A DNA stretch of 64,000 bases from Mycobacteroides franklinii (GCF_002013895.1 NZ_MAFQ01000008.1:1-64000), one strand, 5' to 3'; counted from the stretch's first letter, positions 37,305-45,955 are shown. The notes: a model not told the origin generated them from the letters alone. Made by a program: numbers and translations.

Positions 37305-39154
37305 AATGAAAATCCTTCCACTCCAGTGCTTCCCGTCTCCTCGTCGCGCTCGACCACAGGGGGCGTGACAGCCCGTTCGGGCTCCTCGACCAGCTCGACC
37401 GCAGTGGGACGTGACACCACTTTTCGGATGCCCCGTTGGTCGGGAACGGGCTTGGAATCGGCCAGTGCGGAACGAATGTCGGAGACAGGCACATACACGG
37501 CTTGTCCCAGCACTGAGCCTCTGGAGTCCACCCGAGCGACGAAGCGTCCTGGCTTTCCGGCCGGGATGCTCGTGGGCTTGGGCTCCACATAAGCGGCGTC
37601 ACCCAAGACCGTGGCGGCGGCGACATCACTGTCCAATCGGAAGCACAACCTCTGCGAGCCCATGTCGCGGGCGGTGGTTGGCACTTCATCACCCGTAGGT
37701 TTCTGCGCCACGACGAACACGGTCACTCCCGCCTTGCGGAGCAACTTCACCACTTTGCCCACCCGTCCACGGTTGGCCTCGGCTGCTTTCTTCTCCTCCG
37801 TGGTGTCCTGTGCTTTCGCCATGTACTGCGGTGCTTCCTCCAGCACCACCACAATGGGGAACAGCCCAGCGGCTTCGCGCCGAGTGGCGGGAATGTCCCA
37901 GAAGTTGTTGGCCCCATTACCCACACGGGCGACGCGAGCCATGCGCTCACCGCGCATCTCCAGCAGCTCGGACATCAGTTCCCCGCAGCGCTCGATGTCG
38001 CCCGAGTCGTCGTACGTTGCGCAAATCGGGCGGAGCACATACCATTCACCCGATGCGCCGCCGTCGAGGACGTGCAACTCGACATGCCCTGCCATCCCTG
38101 TCAGGACGGGGAGCAGCGATGCGGTTTTACCGCCACCCTGCATACCGCCGACGATCACGCACGAGTTGTTCTTAAGTGTCAGGTAGACCCCATCACCATC
38201 CGCTGAGCGACCCAAGTAAGAGCGGGCGCTCTCGGGGTCGTAAGTGTGAATCTCGGACGGCAGCGGGTCAGCCAGCGGGTCAATGTCGTTGAGGGAGAGA
38301 ACGACCGAACCGTCTTGCCCGTCCGATACCGTGAGATTCGAGGCATCCAGCCCCGCATTCTTCAAGCCCGCGCGCAGGGCGTCCAGCTTGGACACCCAAT
38401 CCTTCGCACTCTTTCCGGGCTGGTGGCCGAACACGATCCGCAGGCCCGTACGGGTGATGCGAACGTCTTGCACCGTAGGGACGATCGTGGTCGTTACTTT
38501 CCGCTCCACGACGGAATAAACACCCTGTACCGATTCCGTCGTCGTGCTCGAAACGGTGACTCCCGCGCTTTCCAGCAAGGCCGACAACCAGTCATCGTTG
38601 CGCAGAAGCTCCAAGACCGCGTACCGCTGAGCAACTTCCGGAAGCAGCGCGGCCACCTGATCGGCCCAACCGATGAAGCTCGCGTCACCCGAAAGCTCGG
38701 GCATCTCGGCGCGGATGACGCTGGGAGCCAAGTCCGACTCAGCAACGCCGCCGCCCTCACGCAACACGAGCAGCGGCCCGCCGTCACGGGACTCGAAGCC
38801 AACCCTCCGCGCGAGCCCCACAGGCATGCCCGCTTTCACATGCCACACCCAGAGCGGCGGACGGTTGAACCCAGCTCCCGTGTACCTCACCAACGGCGTG
38901 CTCAACACGCGGCGCTCCTCGGACGTGGCTTGGCGCGTGATCTCGCTCAGCGCCTTCTCGATGTCCTGGCCCATCCGCGACTCGATGGACGCGAGCTTCT
39001 CCGAGAGCCGCTCGTACTCCTTCTCGGCCTGATCCTGGTCACGTTCGATGGCGTCGAGCGCCGCATCCGACTGACGGATGCTCCTCTGCCACATGAAGTC
39101 CTCGCGCCGTTCGGCGCGCCTAGCGGCCAAAGCTCGCTTTTGCTGGCGACTCAC
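37301..39154 (-). CDS. FtsK/TraB-type DNA translocase
   Basis: A 617-residue ATPase, probably the DNA pump for conjugative transfer. An amino-terminal basic/coiled region (1-85) is followed by a distinct domain (about 90-300) shared with the protein at 50415-51806. The motor domain has Walker A GGMQGGGKTA near residue 340, Walker B VVVLEEAPQ near 432 and FVVAQKP near 475, as in FtsK/SpoIIIE/TraB. No obvious carboxy winged-helix gamma domain is seen; the tail is acidic and Pro-rich. GTG 39154 overlaps the upstream stop (GTGA), so longer starts are rejected. Confidence 0.85.
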   Translation of the reverse strand: MSRQQKRALAARRAERREDFMWQRSIRQSDAALDAIERDQDQAEKEYERLSEKLASIESRMGQDIEKALSEITRQATSEERRVLSTPLVRYTGAGFNRPPLWVWHVKAGMPVGLARRVGFESRDGGPLLVLREGGGVAESDLAPSVIRAEMPELSGDASFIGWADQVAALLPEVAQRYAVLELLRNDDWLSALLESAGVTVSSTTTESVQGVYSVVERKVTTTIVPTVQDVRITRTGLRIVFGHQPGKSAKDWVSKLDALRAGLKNAGLDASNLTVSDGQDGSVVLSLNDIDPLADPLPSEIHTYDPESARSYLGRSADGDGVYLTLKNNSCVIVGGMQGGGKTASLLPVLTGMAGHVELHVLDGGASGEWYVLRPICATYDDSGDIERCGELMSELLEMRGERMARVARVGNGANNFWDIPATRREAAGLFPIVVVLEEAPQYMAKAQDTTEEKKAAEANRGRVGKVVKLLRKAGVTVFVVAQKPTGDEVPTTARDMGSQRLCFRLDSDVAAATVLGDAAYVEPKPTSIPAGKPGRFVARVDSRGSVLGQAVYVPVSDIRSALADSKPVPDQRGIRKVVSRPTAVELVEEPERAVTPPVVERDEETGSTGVEGFSL

Positions 39155-39483
39155 GCGACCCACCGCCGCTCTTGCTCGGCGCGGACGCGCGCTACCGCGC
39201 CATCGACGTTCCGCTGGGCCTGACGGCGGGCGCGCGCAACCTGCTGGCGCACCTCGCGGTTCGCGGCACGCTGGGCGCGGTTGACCTCGGCCTGAACGTC
39301 GGCGCGGGCCGAACGCGCGGCCACGGGACGGCTCCGCTCGACCCGTACGGCCTGTCGGCCCTGCATCGCCATCCACACGAGGAGTCCAGCGACACCCAGC
39401 ATTCCAAACCCGATGAGCGGGTACTCGCTGATAGTCCCGAGGCCCAGGAAGGCCAAGACAGCAGCTCCGACGTACTTGCCCAT
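39151..39483 (-). CDS. Small membrane protein with basic coiled coil
   Basis: A 110-residue protein with a hydrophobic amino-terminal half (two short membrane segments, residues 4-38) and an Arg/Ala/Gln-rich helical tail. AGGAGG sits 8 bases before ATG 39483. It is the first gene of the transfer operon, coupled to the translocase; a membrane dock for it is inferred. Confidence 0.75.
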   Translation of the reverse strand: MGKYVGAAVLAFLGLGTISEYPLIGFGMLGVAGLLVWMAMQGRQAVRVERSRPVAARSARADVQAEVNRAQRAANREVRQQVARARRQAQRNVDGAVARVRAEQERRWVA

Positions 39484-39533
39484 CGCGCTCACCTCCTTGG
39501 TCTCCCGAAGGGCTCTTTGCCGAGCCCCTACCT

Positions 39534-39572
39534 CTTAATTCGGCGGACGGAATTAAGGGAGTTCCGCCGTTA
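39534..39572. promoter_or_regulatory. Operator-like dyad at transfer promoter
   Basis: TTAATTCGGCGGA and TCCGCCGTTAA form an interrupted inverted repeat, with a nested TTAATTC/GAATTAA. It lies immediately downstream of the predicted start of transcription, a position suited to repression. Confidence 0.6.
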
Positions 39573-39575
39573 ATA

Positions 39576-39603
39576 AGTCTAATCCAATTCTTTGCCTTGT
39601 CAA
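39576..39603 (-). promoter_or_regulatory. Promoter of transfer operon
   Basis: On the minus strand TTGACA (39598-39603) and TAGACT (39576-39581) are 16 bp apart, in an AT-rich patch unlike the surroundings. The predicted start is near 39569, about 85 bases before the first gene. Confidence 0.7.
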
Positions 39604-40152
39604 CTCCCTGTATTACGAATCCCGGTGTGCACCAGCACTTCCCGTTACTCTGGCATTAACACCACACTTTGCTATCGGGTCAGAAAAGCCCGTTGAACTG
39701 GGGAAACGAGAGGTGCGGAGGGGGTGGAAGGTGCGGGGAGATGGGTGTTCTCGCAGGTCAGAAGGGTTGGGAATGAGGTGCAGCGGGAGGGAAAAGGCCA
39801 GGTGGTGGGGGTTCTCGTGTGGTCAGAAGGTTCGCCGCGAGGTGTGCGCCGAGTCGGAGACTCGGTGTGCAGCGAGCTTGGGCGGGATGCTGGGTGGCTT
39901 ACGGAATGGGGAGTCGGGTGTCCGAGAAGCGTGCTGGGGCGGGGGAAATGAGGGTTCGGGGGGTCTTACGGCGGGCGTTCCGAGGCGGCTCGGGAGCGGG
40001 TGGGCGAGGGGCGCTCGGGAGGCCGTAAAACGTGTTCTCTAGCTGGCTATATGCGGGGGTGCTCGTGCCGAGAATCGAGGGTGCGGGAAATCTTACGGAG
40101 CGTCTTACAGGCCATCTTCCAGCCTGTCTTACGGGCTATCTTCCACGCGGCC
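39604..40152. other. Gene-free, G-rich repeat region
   Basis: No convincing gene on either strand. The plus strand is strongly G-rich. It contains two imperfect ~25-bp copies around GGTCAGAAGG (39743-39771 and 39807-39831), scattered TTACGG motifs (near 39900, 39966 and later) and ends in the 12-bp tandem array. The position between divergent-looking modules suggests a cis-acting site for replication or transfer. Confidence 0.55.
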
Positions 40153-40161
40153 TTACGAATT
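40090..40161. repeat. Six 12-bp tandem repeats (iteron-like)
   Basis: Six consecutive 12-bp units share the frame xTCTTaC(g/a)gxxx; units 1, 2, 4 and 6 carry CTTAC, units 3 and 5 CTTCC. The array overlaps the last codons of the neighbouring lipoprotein gene by about 9 bp. Tandem directly repeated units of this size are typical of replication iterons or of recognition sites for TraB-type translocases. Confidence 0.7.
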
Positions 40162-40599
40162 GACGGATTCTGTGGTGACATCGACATCTATCGAGAAGCT
40201 GCGGGCGACGCGCGGTGGGTAGGCGTTGTCCTCCTCGCTGAGCGTCACATGCACGGCCCCTGGACCTTTTGCCGTGAAGCGGCTTGTGTAGGTGGCGTTC
40301 TGCGAACCGTCCGGTGGCTTCTTGTGCGGGTCATACAGGGAGCCCAAAGGTTGCAGAACCGCCCAGTCGTAGCCATTCTTGTCGTGCCACTGGCAGTTCG
40401 TGGTTTCGTAGTCATCGGCCAGAACAATGTCGAAAACCTGACCGACCCGAAGTTGCACACGCCCACCGTTATCGAAGTCCGTCGCCACCACGTCCGCGCC
40501 GGGAGAAGAGACCGGCGTCCGAGACGGCGACACCTGCTCGACAGGCGACGAACAACCCACCGCTCCCACCAGCAGAACCGCCAACCCCCATCCACGCAT
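40153..40599 (-). CDS. Lipoprotein, possibly chagasin-like
   Basis: A 148-residue lipoprotein (lipobox GAVGC). The mature part has the order VGQVFDIVLADDY, then a W-containing turn and GPGAVHVTL, loosely like the beta-sandwich of I42 (chagasin-type) peptidase inhibitors, without the exact NPTTG loop. Alternatively it is only an immunoglobulin-like domain. Confidence 0.65.
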   Translation of the reverse strand: MRGWGLAVLLVGAVGCSSPVEQVSPSRTPVSSPGADVVATDFDNGGRVQLRVGQVFDIVLADDYETTNCQWHDKNGYDWAVLQPLGSLYDPHKKPPDGSQNATYTSRFTAKGPGAVHVTLSEEDNAYPPRVARSFSIDVDVTTESVNS

Positions 40600-40617
40600 G
40601 CACGGAGCCTAACGCGA

Positions 40618-41586
40618 TCACACCGCCGCCAGCACCGGCATCGGAACCTCGGAGCCAGCAGACAGGATCTTCTTCACCGCGTCACGGTGCACCCGCGTCT
40701 CCCGCTCAATTCGAGTCACCGACGCCCCTGACTCGGCCAGCGCCAGCACCCGCGCAACCGACTCCGCGTCCTTCTGCGTGATCCCCTCCGCAACCAACTT
40801 CGCAGCGCGTTCGCGGTGCGCGTCAGTCACCGCGAAGTCGGGCGCAATCAGCGCGGTGCGCGCAGCCTGTGGTGCGCGTTCAGTCTGCGCGGGCGCGGAC
40901 AACGGCCCTGGAGAACGCGGTGCGGTATCCGTCTTGGAGGACTGCGCGGGCTGAGTGCGCGCACCCCGCGCGGGGGTATTGACCTGCGGAGCTGTGGTGG
41001 ATGTCTCCCGCGCAGACCTCGTTGAGACCGCGCGGGCAGCTGTGCGCGCGGCACGCAGATCCGCGCCCGAGGCGGGCCGCAGCACCATCAAAGAGATCGT
41101 GCTGACCGCGATTCCCGCGTCAATCGTCAGGGGCCACAGCGCCGCCAAGCGCGGGCCGAGACCACCCGCAACCGCGACCGCGTACAAGCCCGCGTAACTC
41201 AGAATCGCCGCCGCCAGCGCCAACAACGCGGTCACGCAGACAGCGAAAACATAGGGTCCACCGGACTCACGCAGCGAGAAGGATCCTCGCCTGGCGCGGT
41301 GTACTGAACCCGCACGGGCGAGCGCCTGAAGCCCGTGGATGGCTGCGAACGCGATGACTGGCGGGATGAGGTTCACACCGATTTTCACCGCCGTAGCCGA
41401 GATGACAGGCAACACAGCATGGACGGTGTTGCCCACCAAAGTGAGCACCGTCGCGGACCCAAGCCACCACCAAAAGAACCTCCGCGCACACTGACGGTCG
41501 GACTCGGCCTCAGCGAGTTCGGCAGATGTTGTCATCAGGCTCATAGAACTGATTATCGTTGAGCTGGAGAGCATTTGACTACTCAC
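40618..41586 (-). CDS. DUF2637-type membrane protein with C-terminal helix-turn-helix
   Basis: A protein of up to 322 residues with about four membrane helices in the first 170 residues, typical of DUF2637 proteins carried by actinomycete conjugative elements. An Ala/Arg/Thr/Pro-rich linker and a carboxy-terminal helix-turn-helix region (TRIERETRVHRDAVKKIL) follow. Start unsure: GTG 41586 overlaps the upstream stop, ATGs at 41574 and 41544 are alternatives. A role in spread or maintenance is known only by association. Confidence 0.78.
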   Translation of the reverse strand: MSSQMLSSSTIISSMSLMTTSAELAEAESDRQCARRFFWWWLGSATVLTLVGNTVHAVLPVISATAVKIGVNLIPPVIAFAAIHGLQALARAGSVHRARRGSFSLRESGGPYVFAVCVTALLALAAAILSYAGLYAVAVAGGLGPRLAALWPLTIDAGIAVSTISLMVLRPASGADLRAARTAARAVSTRSARETSTTAPQVNTPARGARTQPAQSSKTDTAPRSPGPLSAPAQTERAPQAARTALIAPDFAVTDAHRERAAKLVAEGITQKDAESVARVLALAESGASVTRIERETRVHRDAVKKILSAGSEVPMPVLAAV

Positions 41587-41851
41587 GGCTTGTCACGTCC
41601 CCTCTGGCGTTAAGGGCTTCTTCGACAAACTGTTGGACGGCGAGCAAGGCTCGGTAGGTGGTCATTCCGACCGTCTCGGTGTCGAAGTTCGGTGTGCAAT
41701 GTGACACGAAACGATGGATGGTCTGGCTGACCTCGACAACCACGCGCAGGTCTTCCAGAGGGAGCAGCAGATGTTCGGGTTCAAGGCGCTGGCAGGCCAG
41801 TTGCACGGCGCGCGGGAGGGCGGGCAGTTCAGGGTAATCGTCGGTAGACAT
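41579..41851 (-). CDS. Small protein, 90 residues
   Basis: A 90-residue acidic helical protein without recognised family. GGAGAA lies 7 bases before ATG 41851, 2 bases after the primase stop. It is part of the replication operon. Confidence 0.7.
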   Translation of the reverse strand: MSTDDYPELPALPRAVQLACQRLEPEHLLLPLEDLRVVVEVSQTIHRFVSHCTPNFDTETVGMTTYRALLAVQQFVEEALNARGDVTSRE

Positions 41852-41853
41852 GA

Positions 41854-44373
41854 TCAACTTCTCCAATACTTGTTCGTCGTCGCGGTCTTGCCGATGTACT
41901 TCCGTCGCGCGTCGGCCAGCGGCCTCACGTTCCCGGTGGCGGTCTCGGCCACCGCGCCCTCCGTGACCGTGAAGGGCTCTGCTGGCTCGGCCTCTGCACC
42001 TGGCGGCGTCCACCCGGGGAACAACTGCTCCCTGAGTCCGGTGGCGTTGTCGGCGTTCGACCACGCGTCCTTCGCCTGGATGGAAATGTTAGTCACCGGC
42101 TTTGAATTCGCGTCGGAACGATCGAGCCGCGCACCGGGAATCTGCTCCAGCCGCTTGAAAAACAGCGACTTACTCATCCCCTTCCCTTGTTCGTCAGTGG
42201 TCCATGCCTGGAATGCATCGAACAAGTTGGTTTTCGTGGCCGGGGCCGGGAAGCTCGGCCACGTCGGCATCGAGATGTTAACGACGGTCGGGCCGAAGCT
42301 GCGCCTGGGCGTGTTATCGGTTCCCGTCGCCGAAGCGGCGGCGGCTGCCTTGGCCTCTTTGGTGGCTGTCTTCACCCCAACGACGCAGCACGACGAGATG
42401 AAGCGTGCTACCCGGTCGGATTCGGCGGCGAAGTGCTGCGCGACGGCGGGATGCACTGGCTCCCAGCCGGGTCCACGCTGCAAGCGCGCCTGACGCGCTT
42501 TAGCGAGCATTACCAGGATTCCTGGTAATTCCTCCAACAACTCGTCCTCGATGGCGGGGTTTTCGAAGCCCAGATAGGTCTTCAAAAACGCCACCGGCAC
42601 GACCCTGCTCAGGTACGAAGTCCCTTCTGCAGCAGGCACCGTCGGCAGGGTGTTCGCCGATAGCATAAATTGCGAATTGGCCCGAAACGTGAGCATCGCC
42701 CCGTACTTCTTGCTGGCCGTGATGGGGTCGTCACCCGTGACCCGTTTGAACGCCGACAGGTCCGCGATGTGATCCTTCGGCAAGTCCGGGCAGACGTTCA
42801 GTGCCCGACCGAACAGCTCCGCGACAGCGAATCCTCCCCCGCCCTGACCATCCGCGAGCTGCTGCAAGGTCACTGCCGAGACGTTGTTACCGACAAGCTC
42901 CTTAGCGATACGCAGCACCGTGCTCTTGCCACTTCTGTTCGGGCCGAACAGAAGCAGCGCCTTGCTGGGAACCCTGCCTTCGTCCAAGAACTGGCTGAAC
43001 GCCTCCAGGAACGCGGGCACCTGCTGCGCGCCCACACGGTCCTCCAGCCACGCGGAGAACTTCGGGCAGGTCGCGTCCTCGTCCCACGAGACTGCGAGCT
43101 GCCGGATGGACTGGTACTTGGATCCGTGCGGCAGCAGGGTCAAGGTGGTCAGGTCAACCATGCCGTTGCGGCAGTTCATCATCCCCTTGAACGGCGTGCG
43201 GTCAGGCAGCACCCGGCGGTGCCTGATGCACAAAGTGAGCGCCGCCGCCTCGACCGTCGCCAAGCGTTGCAGGGAGAACTTGTCGCCCAGCAACGACAGC
43301 ACGACTGCCATGAATGCGGAGCGTCCGGTATGCCAGACGCCGCGCGAATAAACCGCCAGAGCGCCACCATCATCGGCCCCGGTGGCGATGGCCGCAACCT
43401 CGGAATCGGGTGCCGAGATGAGTTCGCGAGCCGTCGATTCAGGCTCGAATTCGCCCGTCACCGGGTCGAACCACATGCTCCCGTCTGCCACCGCACCCGT
43501 GACTTTCGGCAGCCCAGCCTCGTCCAAGATGATGTCGCCCCGGTCGATGTCGGCCATCACCTTGGCAGCTGCCTCGCGGCGCTGCGCGTAGTTCTTCTCC
43601 CGTAGCTCGGCGGCGTGGCCGGGGTCGTCCTTGGCGCTCTGGGGCTTCGGGCGACGAGCGGCGGGTCTTGGCGTGGCCTTGTCCGCCAGGCGTGCCAGAA
43701 CACTCACCCGCTTCTCGGCGGGCAGCTTCCCGAGATAATCGTCCATGCCCGTTTTCGCGCCGCCAGGACATGGGATGAACTTCACCGAGCGCGCCCCGGA
43801 CAGCGCCAATTTGAGCATTTCACCGCCCTCGTAGACCCTCGGATTCTTCAACGCATCGGCGTCCAGGGCGATCAGCACGTCACGGTCATCGCAGTACGCG
43901 GTGAGTTCCAGCGCCGGTGACCAGTCCCCCGTAGACCACCCGGAGCACCCGGGAATGCCAATCACCGTGGCCGTGTCGCTCAAGACAGCGGCGACACTGT
44001 GAGACTGCTGCTCTCCCTCGACAATCCAGACAGGCGCGTCCTCGTCCGACACCTCGGTGATGAGATTGTGGTTCGGCGCGTCGCCCTTCTCCGAGAGATA
44101 CTTGCCGACTCCCACGGGCGGGTTATCGAGACGCAAACGCCACAGAACCCTGTCACTGCCGATGTGGCGACTACCGAACAACAGCCCGCGCGGGGAGGTG
44201 ATGTCGCTGCGCTCACGGAAATACTCGGGCAGGTCAAGAGTGAGCACCGACGAACGGATGAGCGGTGCGGGGTTTGAGTCCAAGTAGGAGTCGGGGATCC
44301 CGCGCACCGCCAAGTGCTCGCGATGCGCGGCGGTCAGCTCCTGGCCGGGAAGCTCGATGTTGTTCTCGCTCAT
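41854..44373 (-). CDS. Primase-helicase (TOPRIM + D5/P4-type helicase)
   Basis: An 839-residue replication protein. A TOPRIM-like domain (VEGE near residue 117 and LDAD near 170, with GIPGC between) is followed by a linker with KDDPG and a D5/P4-like superfamily 3 helicase: Walker A GPNRSGKST near residue 481, an acidic strand, and ANTLPTVP near 565. There is no zinc-ribbon of classical primases. It would unwind and prime the excised circle. TGATG overlap with the upstream gene. Confidence 0.85.
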   Translation of the reverse strand: MSENNIELPGQELTAAHREHLAVRGIPDSYLDSNPAPLIRSSVLTLDLPEYFRERSDITSPRGLLFGSRHIGSDRVLWRLRLDNPPVGVGKYLSEKGDAPNHNLITEVSDEDAPVWIVEGEQQSHSVAAVLSDTATVIGIPGCSGWSTGDWSPALELTAYCDDRDVLIALDADALKNPRVYEGGEMLKLALSGARSVKFIPCPGGAKTGMDDYLGKLPAEKRVSVLARLADKATPRPAARRPKPQSAKDDPGHAAELREKNYAQRREAAAKVMADIDRGDIILDEAGLPKVTGAVADGSMWFDPVTGEFEPESTARELISAPDSEVAAIATGADDGGALAVYSRGVWHTGRSAFMAVVLSLLGDKFSLQRLATVEAAALTLCIRHRRVLPDRTPFKGMMNCRNGMVDLTTLTLLPHGSKYQSIRQLAVSWDEDATCPKFSAWLEDRVGAQQVPAFLEAFSQFLDEGRVPSKALLLFGPNRSGKSTVLRIAKELVGNNVSAVTLQQLADGQGGGGFAVAELFGRALNVCPDLPKDHIADLSAFKRVTGDDPITASKKYGAMLTFRANSQFMLSANTLPTVPAAEGTSYLSRVVPVAFLKTYLGFENPAIEDELLEELPGILVMLAKARQARLQRGPGWEPVHPAVAQHFAAESDRVARFISSCCVVGVKTATKEAKAAAAASATGTDNTPRRSFGPTVVNISMPTWPSFPAPATKTNLFDAFQAWTTDEQGKGMSKSLFFKRLEQIPGARLDRSDANSKPVTNISIQAKDAWSNADNATGLREQLFPGWTPPGAEAEPAEPFTVTEGAVAETATGNVRPLADARRKYIGKTATTNKYWRS

Positions 44374-45023
44374 CAGTTCTCCTCGCCCTCGATGTCGGAG
44401 CGCAGGTTGATCGGCTCACCAGACGCCACCGACTCCAGCACGAGGTCACGCACACCCAGCGGGAAGCCGATTTCCGTCAACATCGCGGCAAGCGCATCAG
44501 CGAATCCGCGATGCTCGTCGGCGCGCAAGCTCAACGCCATCGAACGGGTTTGAGCGATGGCCGACGCAAGGGCCACGAGCTGCTCCTCGGCGTCCGGCGG
44601 ACGGAACGCAGGAAGATGGTCGTTCTCGAAACGGTCCACCGCCGCGCCCCATGCCGCCTGGATCAGTGTGGTCAGAGTTTCACGCAAGTACGGGTCGGCC
44701 GGGGCGGTGCTAGAGATGAGGCGCTGGATGTCAGCCGCGAGCTGTCGGGACGAGCGACCCAGGCGCGGGTGCTCCTCCAGGTACTCGGTGATGGGTTCGA
44801 GCGCTTGCGCGTTCTGGACGAGCTGGTAGAGCGGACGCAGCCAGCCGTGAGCATCACTGAGAATCTCGAAAGCCAGCCTTCCCCAGGACGTTCGAGATTC
44901 CGGTGCCAATGCCATCGGCAGTATGGGCAGTTCAAGGGCCAGAGAACGCAACTCGGGCTTGGGCGCAAAGGCGAGCCTCGCCAAGGGGCTGATTTCACGC
45001 GATTCAACTGTTACAGTTGACAT
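44373..45023 (-). CDS. Unknown protein upstream of primase-helicase
   Basis: A 216-residue, helix-rich, acidic protein without recognised motifs. AAAGGA precedes ATG 45023. A 17-bp perfect palindrome sits inside its first codons, so its expression is probably controlled at the start. Coupled by TGATG to the primase-helicase, which suggests a replication accessory role. Confidence 0.75.
   Translation of the reverse strand: MSTVTVESREISPLARLAFAPKPELRSLALELPILPMALAPESRTSWGRLAFEILSDAHGWLRPLYQLVQNAQALEPITEYLEEHPRLGRSSRQLAADIQRLISSTAPADPYLRETLTTLIQAAWGAAVDRFENDHLPAFRPPDAEEQLVALASAIAQTRSMALSLRADEHRGFADALAAMLTEIGFPLGVRDLVLESVASGEPINLRSDIEGEEN
45004..45020. promoter_or_regulatory. Palindromic operator candidate
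   Basis: TCAACTG-TTA-CAGTTGA is a perfect dyad just inside the gene start. A half copy plus spacer (TCAACTGTTAC) recurs at 45372-45382 upstream of the excisionase-like gene, so one regulator may act on both. Confidence 0.6.
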
Positions 45024-45041
45024 GTCGATTTCCTTTCGATG

Positions 45042-45091
45042 ACAGGCCCGACCTCACCGCCTCGAAAACGGAGTCGGGCCTGTTGCTTTTT
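45042..45091 (+). terminator. Hairpin between regulator and replication genes
   Basis: ACAGGCCCGAC (45042-45052) pairs with GTCGGGCCTGT (45073-45083), followed by GCTTTTT on the plus strand. The flanking genes are on the minus strand, so it either stops antisense transcription or acts as a leader hairpin for the 216-residue gene. Confidence 0.6.
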
Positions 45092-45096
45092 AGGGT

Positions 45097-45288
45097 CTAA
45101 GCGGCGTTGGTCGGCAAGCTCTCGACATAGGCATCGAGGGCTTCGGTCGTGTATTTCCACCTGTTGCCATCGCGCACCGCTTTGACCGCGCCACTGCGGC
45201 GCAGGTCATCGAGCCGCCGCACGGTCATGGACAGGTACTGAGCAGCACGTTCGCGGTCTCGCAGAGCTATCTCCAGCACAGTGCTCAT
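45097..45288 (-). CDS. MerR/AlpA-like helix-turn-helix protein
   Basis: A 63-residue DNA-binding protein of the excisionase/AlpA type (RERAAQYLSMTVRRLDDLRRSG then a wing WKYTTEALDAY). GAGGAGG lies 7 bases before ATG 45288. It may control the replication operon or act in excision; the Xis next to the integrase is a separate gene. Confidence 0.8.
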   Translation of the reverse strand: MSTVLEIALRDRERAAQYLSMTVRRLDDLRRSGAVKAVRDGNRWKYTTEALDAYVESLPTNAA

Positions 45289-45391
45289 AGAGCGCCTCCT
45301 CTCAAGTTGCTAGTCGTACGGTTTTCGCACGTCTCACGTAACCACACTGTGACGCGGAATCCTCACTAAATCAACTGTTACGCTTAGGAAT

Positions 45392-45409
45392 ACACCCATA
45401 TAGGTGTAT
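45392..45409. promoter_or_regulatory. Palindrome TACACC-N6-GGTGTA
   Basis: A perfect 6-bp dyad with a self-complementary spacer, about 105 bp upstream of the AlpA-like gene, in the only AT-rich part of this region. Probable repressor site. Confidence 0.5.
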
Positions 45410-45623
45410 TGTTGACCGCTCGAACACTCCTCCCATTCGAGTTAGCTAGACGTTGCCGCGTCGCGCATCCGAGTGCGGCAAGAAGTGGTGTCCCCATCGG
45501 CAAACGCGCAGGTCAGCCAGACGAAGTGCAACAGTGCCCGCGCGAACCCGTTGGAAGACACCAAATCCGAGGTTCCGCAAGGGTGTGCCGAGTGTTAACA
45601 CCTCGTATCGCGAGACAATTAAA

Positions 45624-45639
45624 TGTGACCTTGGTCACA
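45624..45639. promoter_or_regulatory. CRP-type site with adjoining -10
   Basis: TGTGACCTTGGTCACA matches the CRP consensus TGTGA-N6-TCACA perfectly. A TATTAG -10 lies 6 bases further on, so the palindrome covers the -35 position of a promoter pointing at the Cys-rich gene. Confidence 0.7.
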
Positions 45640-45760
45640 TGCCTGTATTAGAGGGCGTGCAACACGCGCCGCGTTCGTCGCCAGGACGGAGCGCAGTCCA
45701 CCATCCACTCGCGCGGAGACACCGCGTGGGCTCGAAAAGCCCGGACCCAGGAGGACCAAG

Positions 45761-45955
45761 ATGCCTCAAGACAATCAGTGGAACTACGAAGACGGCGTGG
45801 TGCGCGGAGGGAGCATCTGCCGAACCGACGATCACGCCACGGCGCTCGACGCCCAGACGGGCAAGGCGCTGAGAAACCTCACCTCGCCGAAAGTCGAGAA
45901 CCACAAGTTCATCTCACCAACGTGCTCGTGCGGATGCCCGCACTGCTGCCGGTAG
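45761..45955 (+). CDS. Small Cys-rich protein, 64 residues
   Basis: A 64-residue protein ending TCSCGCPHCCR, preceded by CAGGAGG at proper distance from ATG 45761. The last 11 residues hold five cysteines and one histidine; one more cysteine lies in GSICRT. This could bind a metal or be a modified peptide precursor. It is the first plus-strand gene in the element, behind a CRP-like site. Confidence 0.65.
   Translation: MPQDNQWNYEDGVVRGGSICRTDDHATALDAQTGKALRNLTSPKVENHKFISPTCSCGCPHCCR

Larger units (their letters stand above)
45289..45760. other. Regulatory intergenic region with palindromes
   Basis: There is no gene in these 472 bp. It contains TCAACTGTTAC at 45372, the palindrome TACACC-CATATA-GGTGTA (45392-45409) in an AT-rich patch, and a perfect CRP-type palindrome at 45624. 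Just before the Cys-rich gene there are small hairpins (for example GGGCT/AGCCC). It is a two-way promoter region. Confidence 0.6.

Noticed and set aside
38246..39223. 325-codon plus-strand frame
   Set aside because: It is antisense to the translocase gene and has no ribosome binding site or domain.
39155..39376. Longer amino end of the FtsK/TraB-type protein
   Set aside because: The extra residues lie in the frame shadow of the 110-residue membrane gene; GTG 39154 overlaps that gene's stop and starts a normal sequence.
40090..40161. Short tandem repeats as a CRISPR array
   Set aside because: Units are 12 bp without spacers and there are no cas genes.
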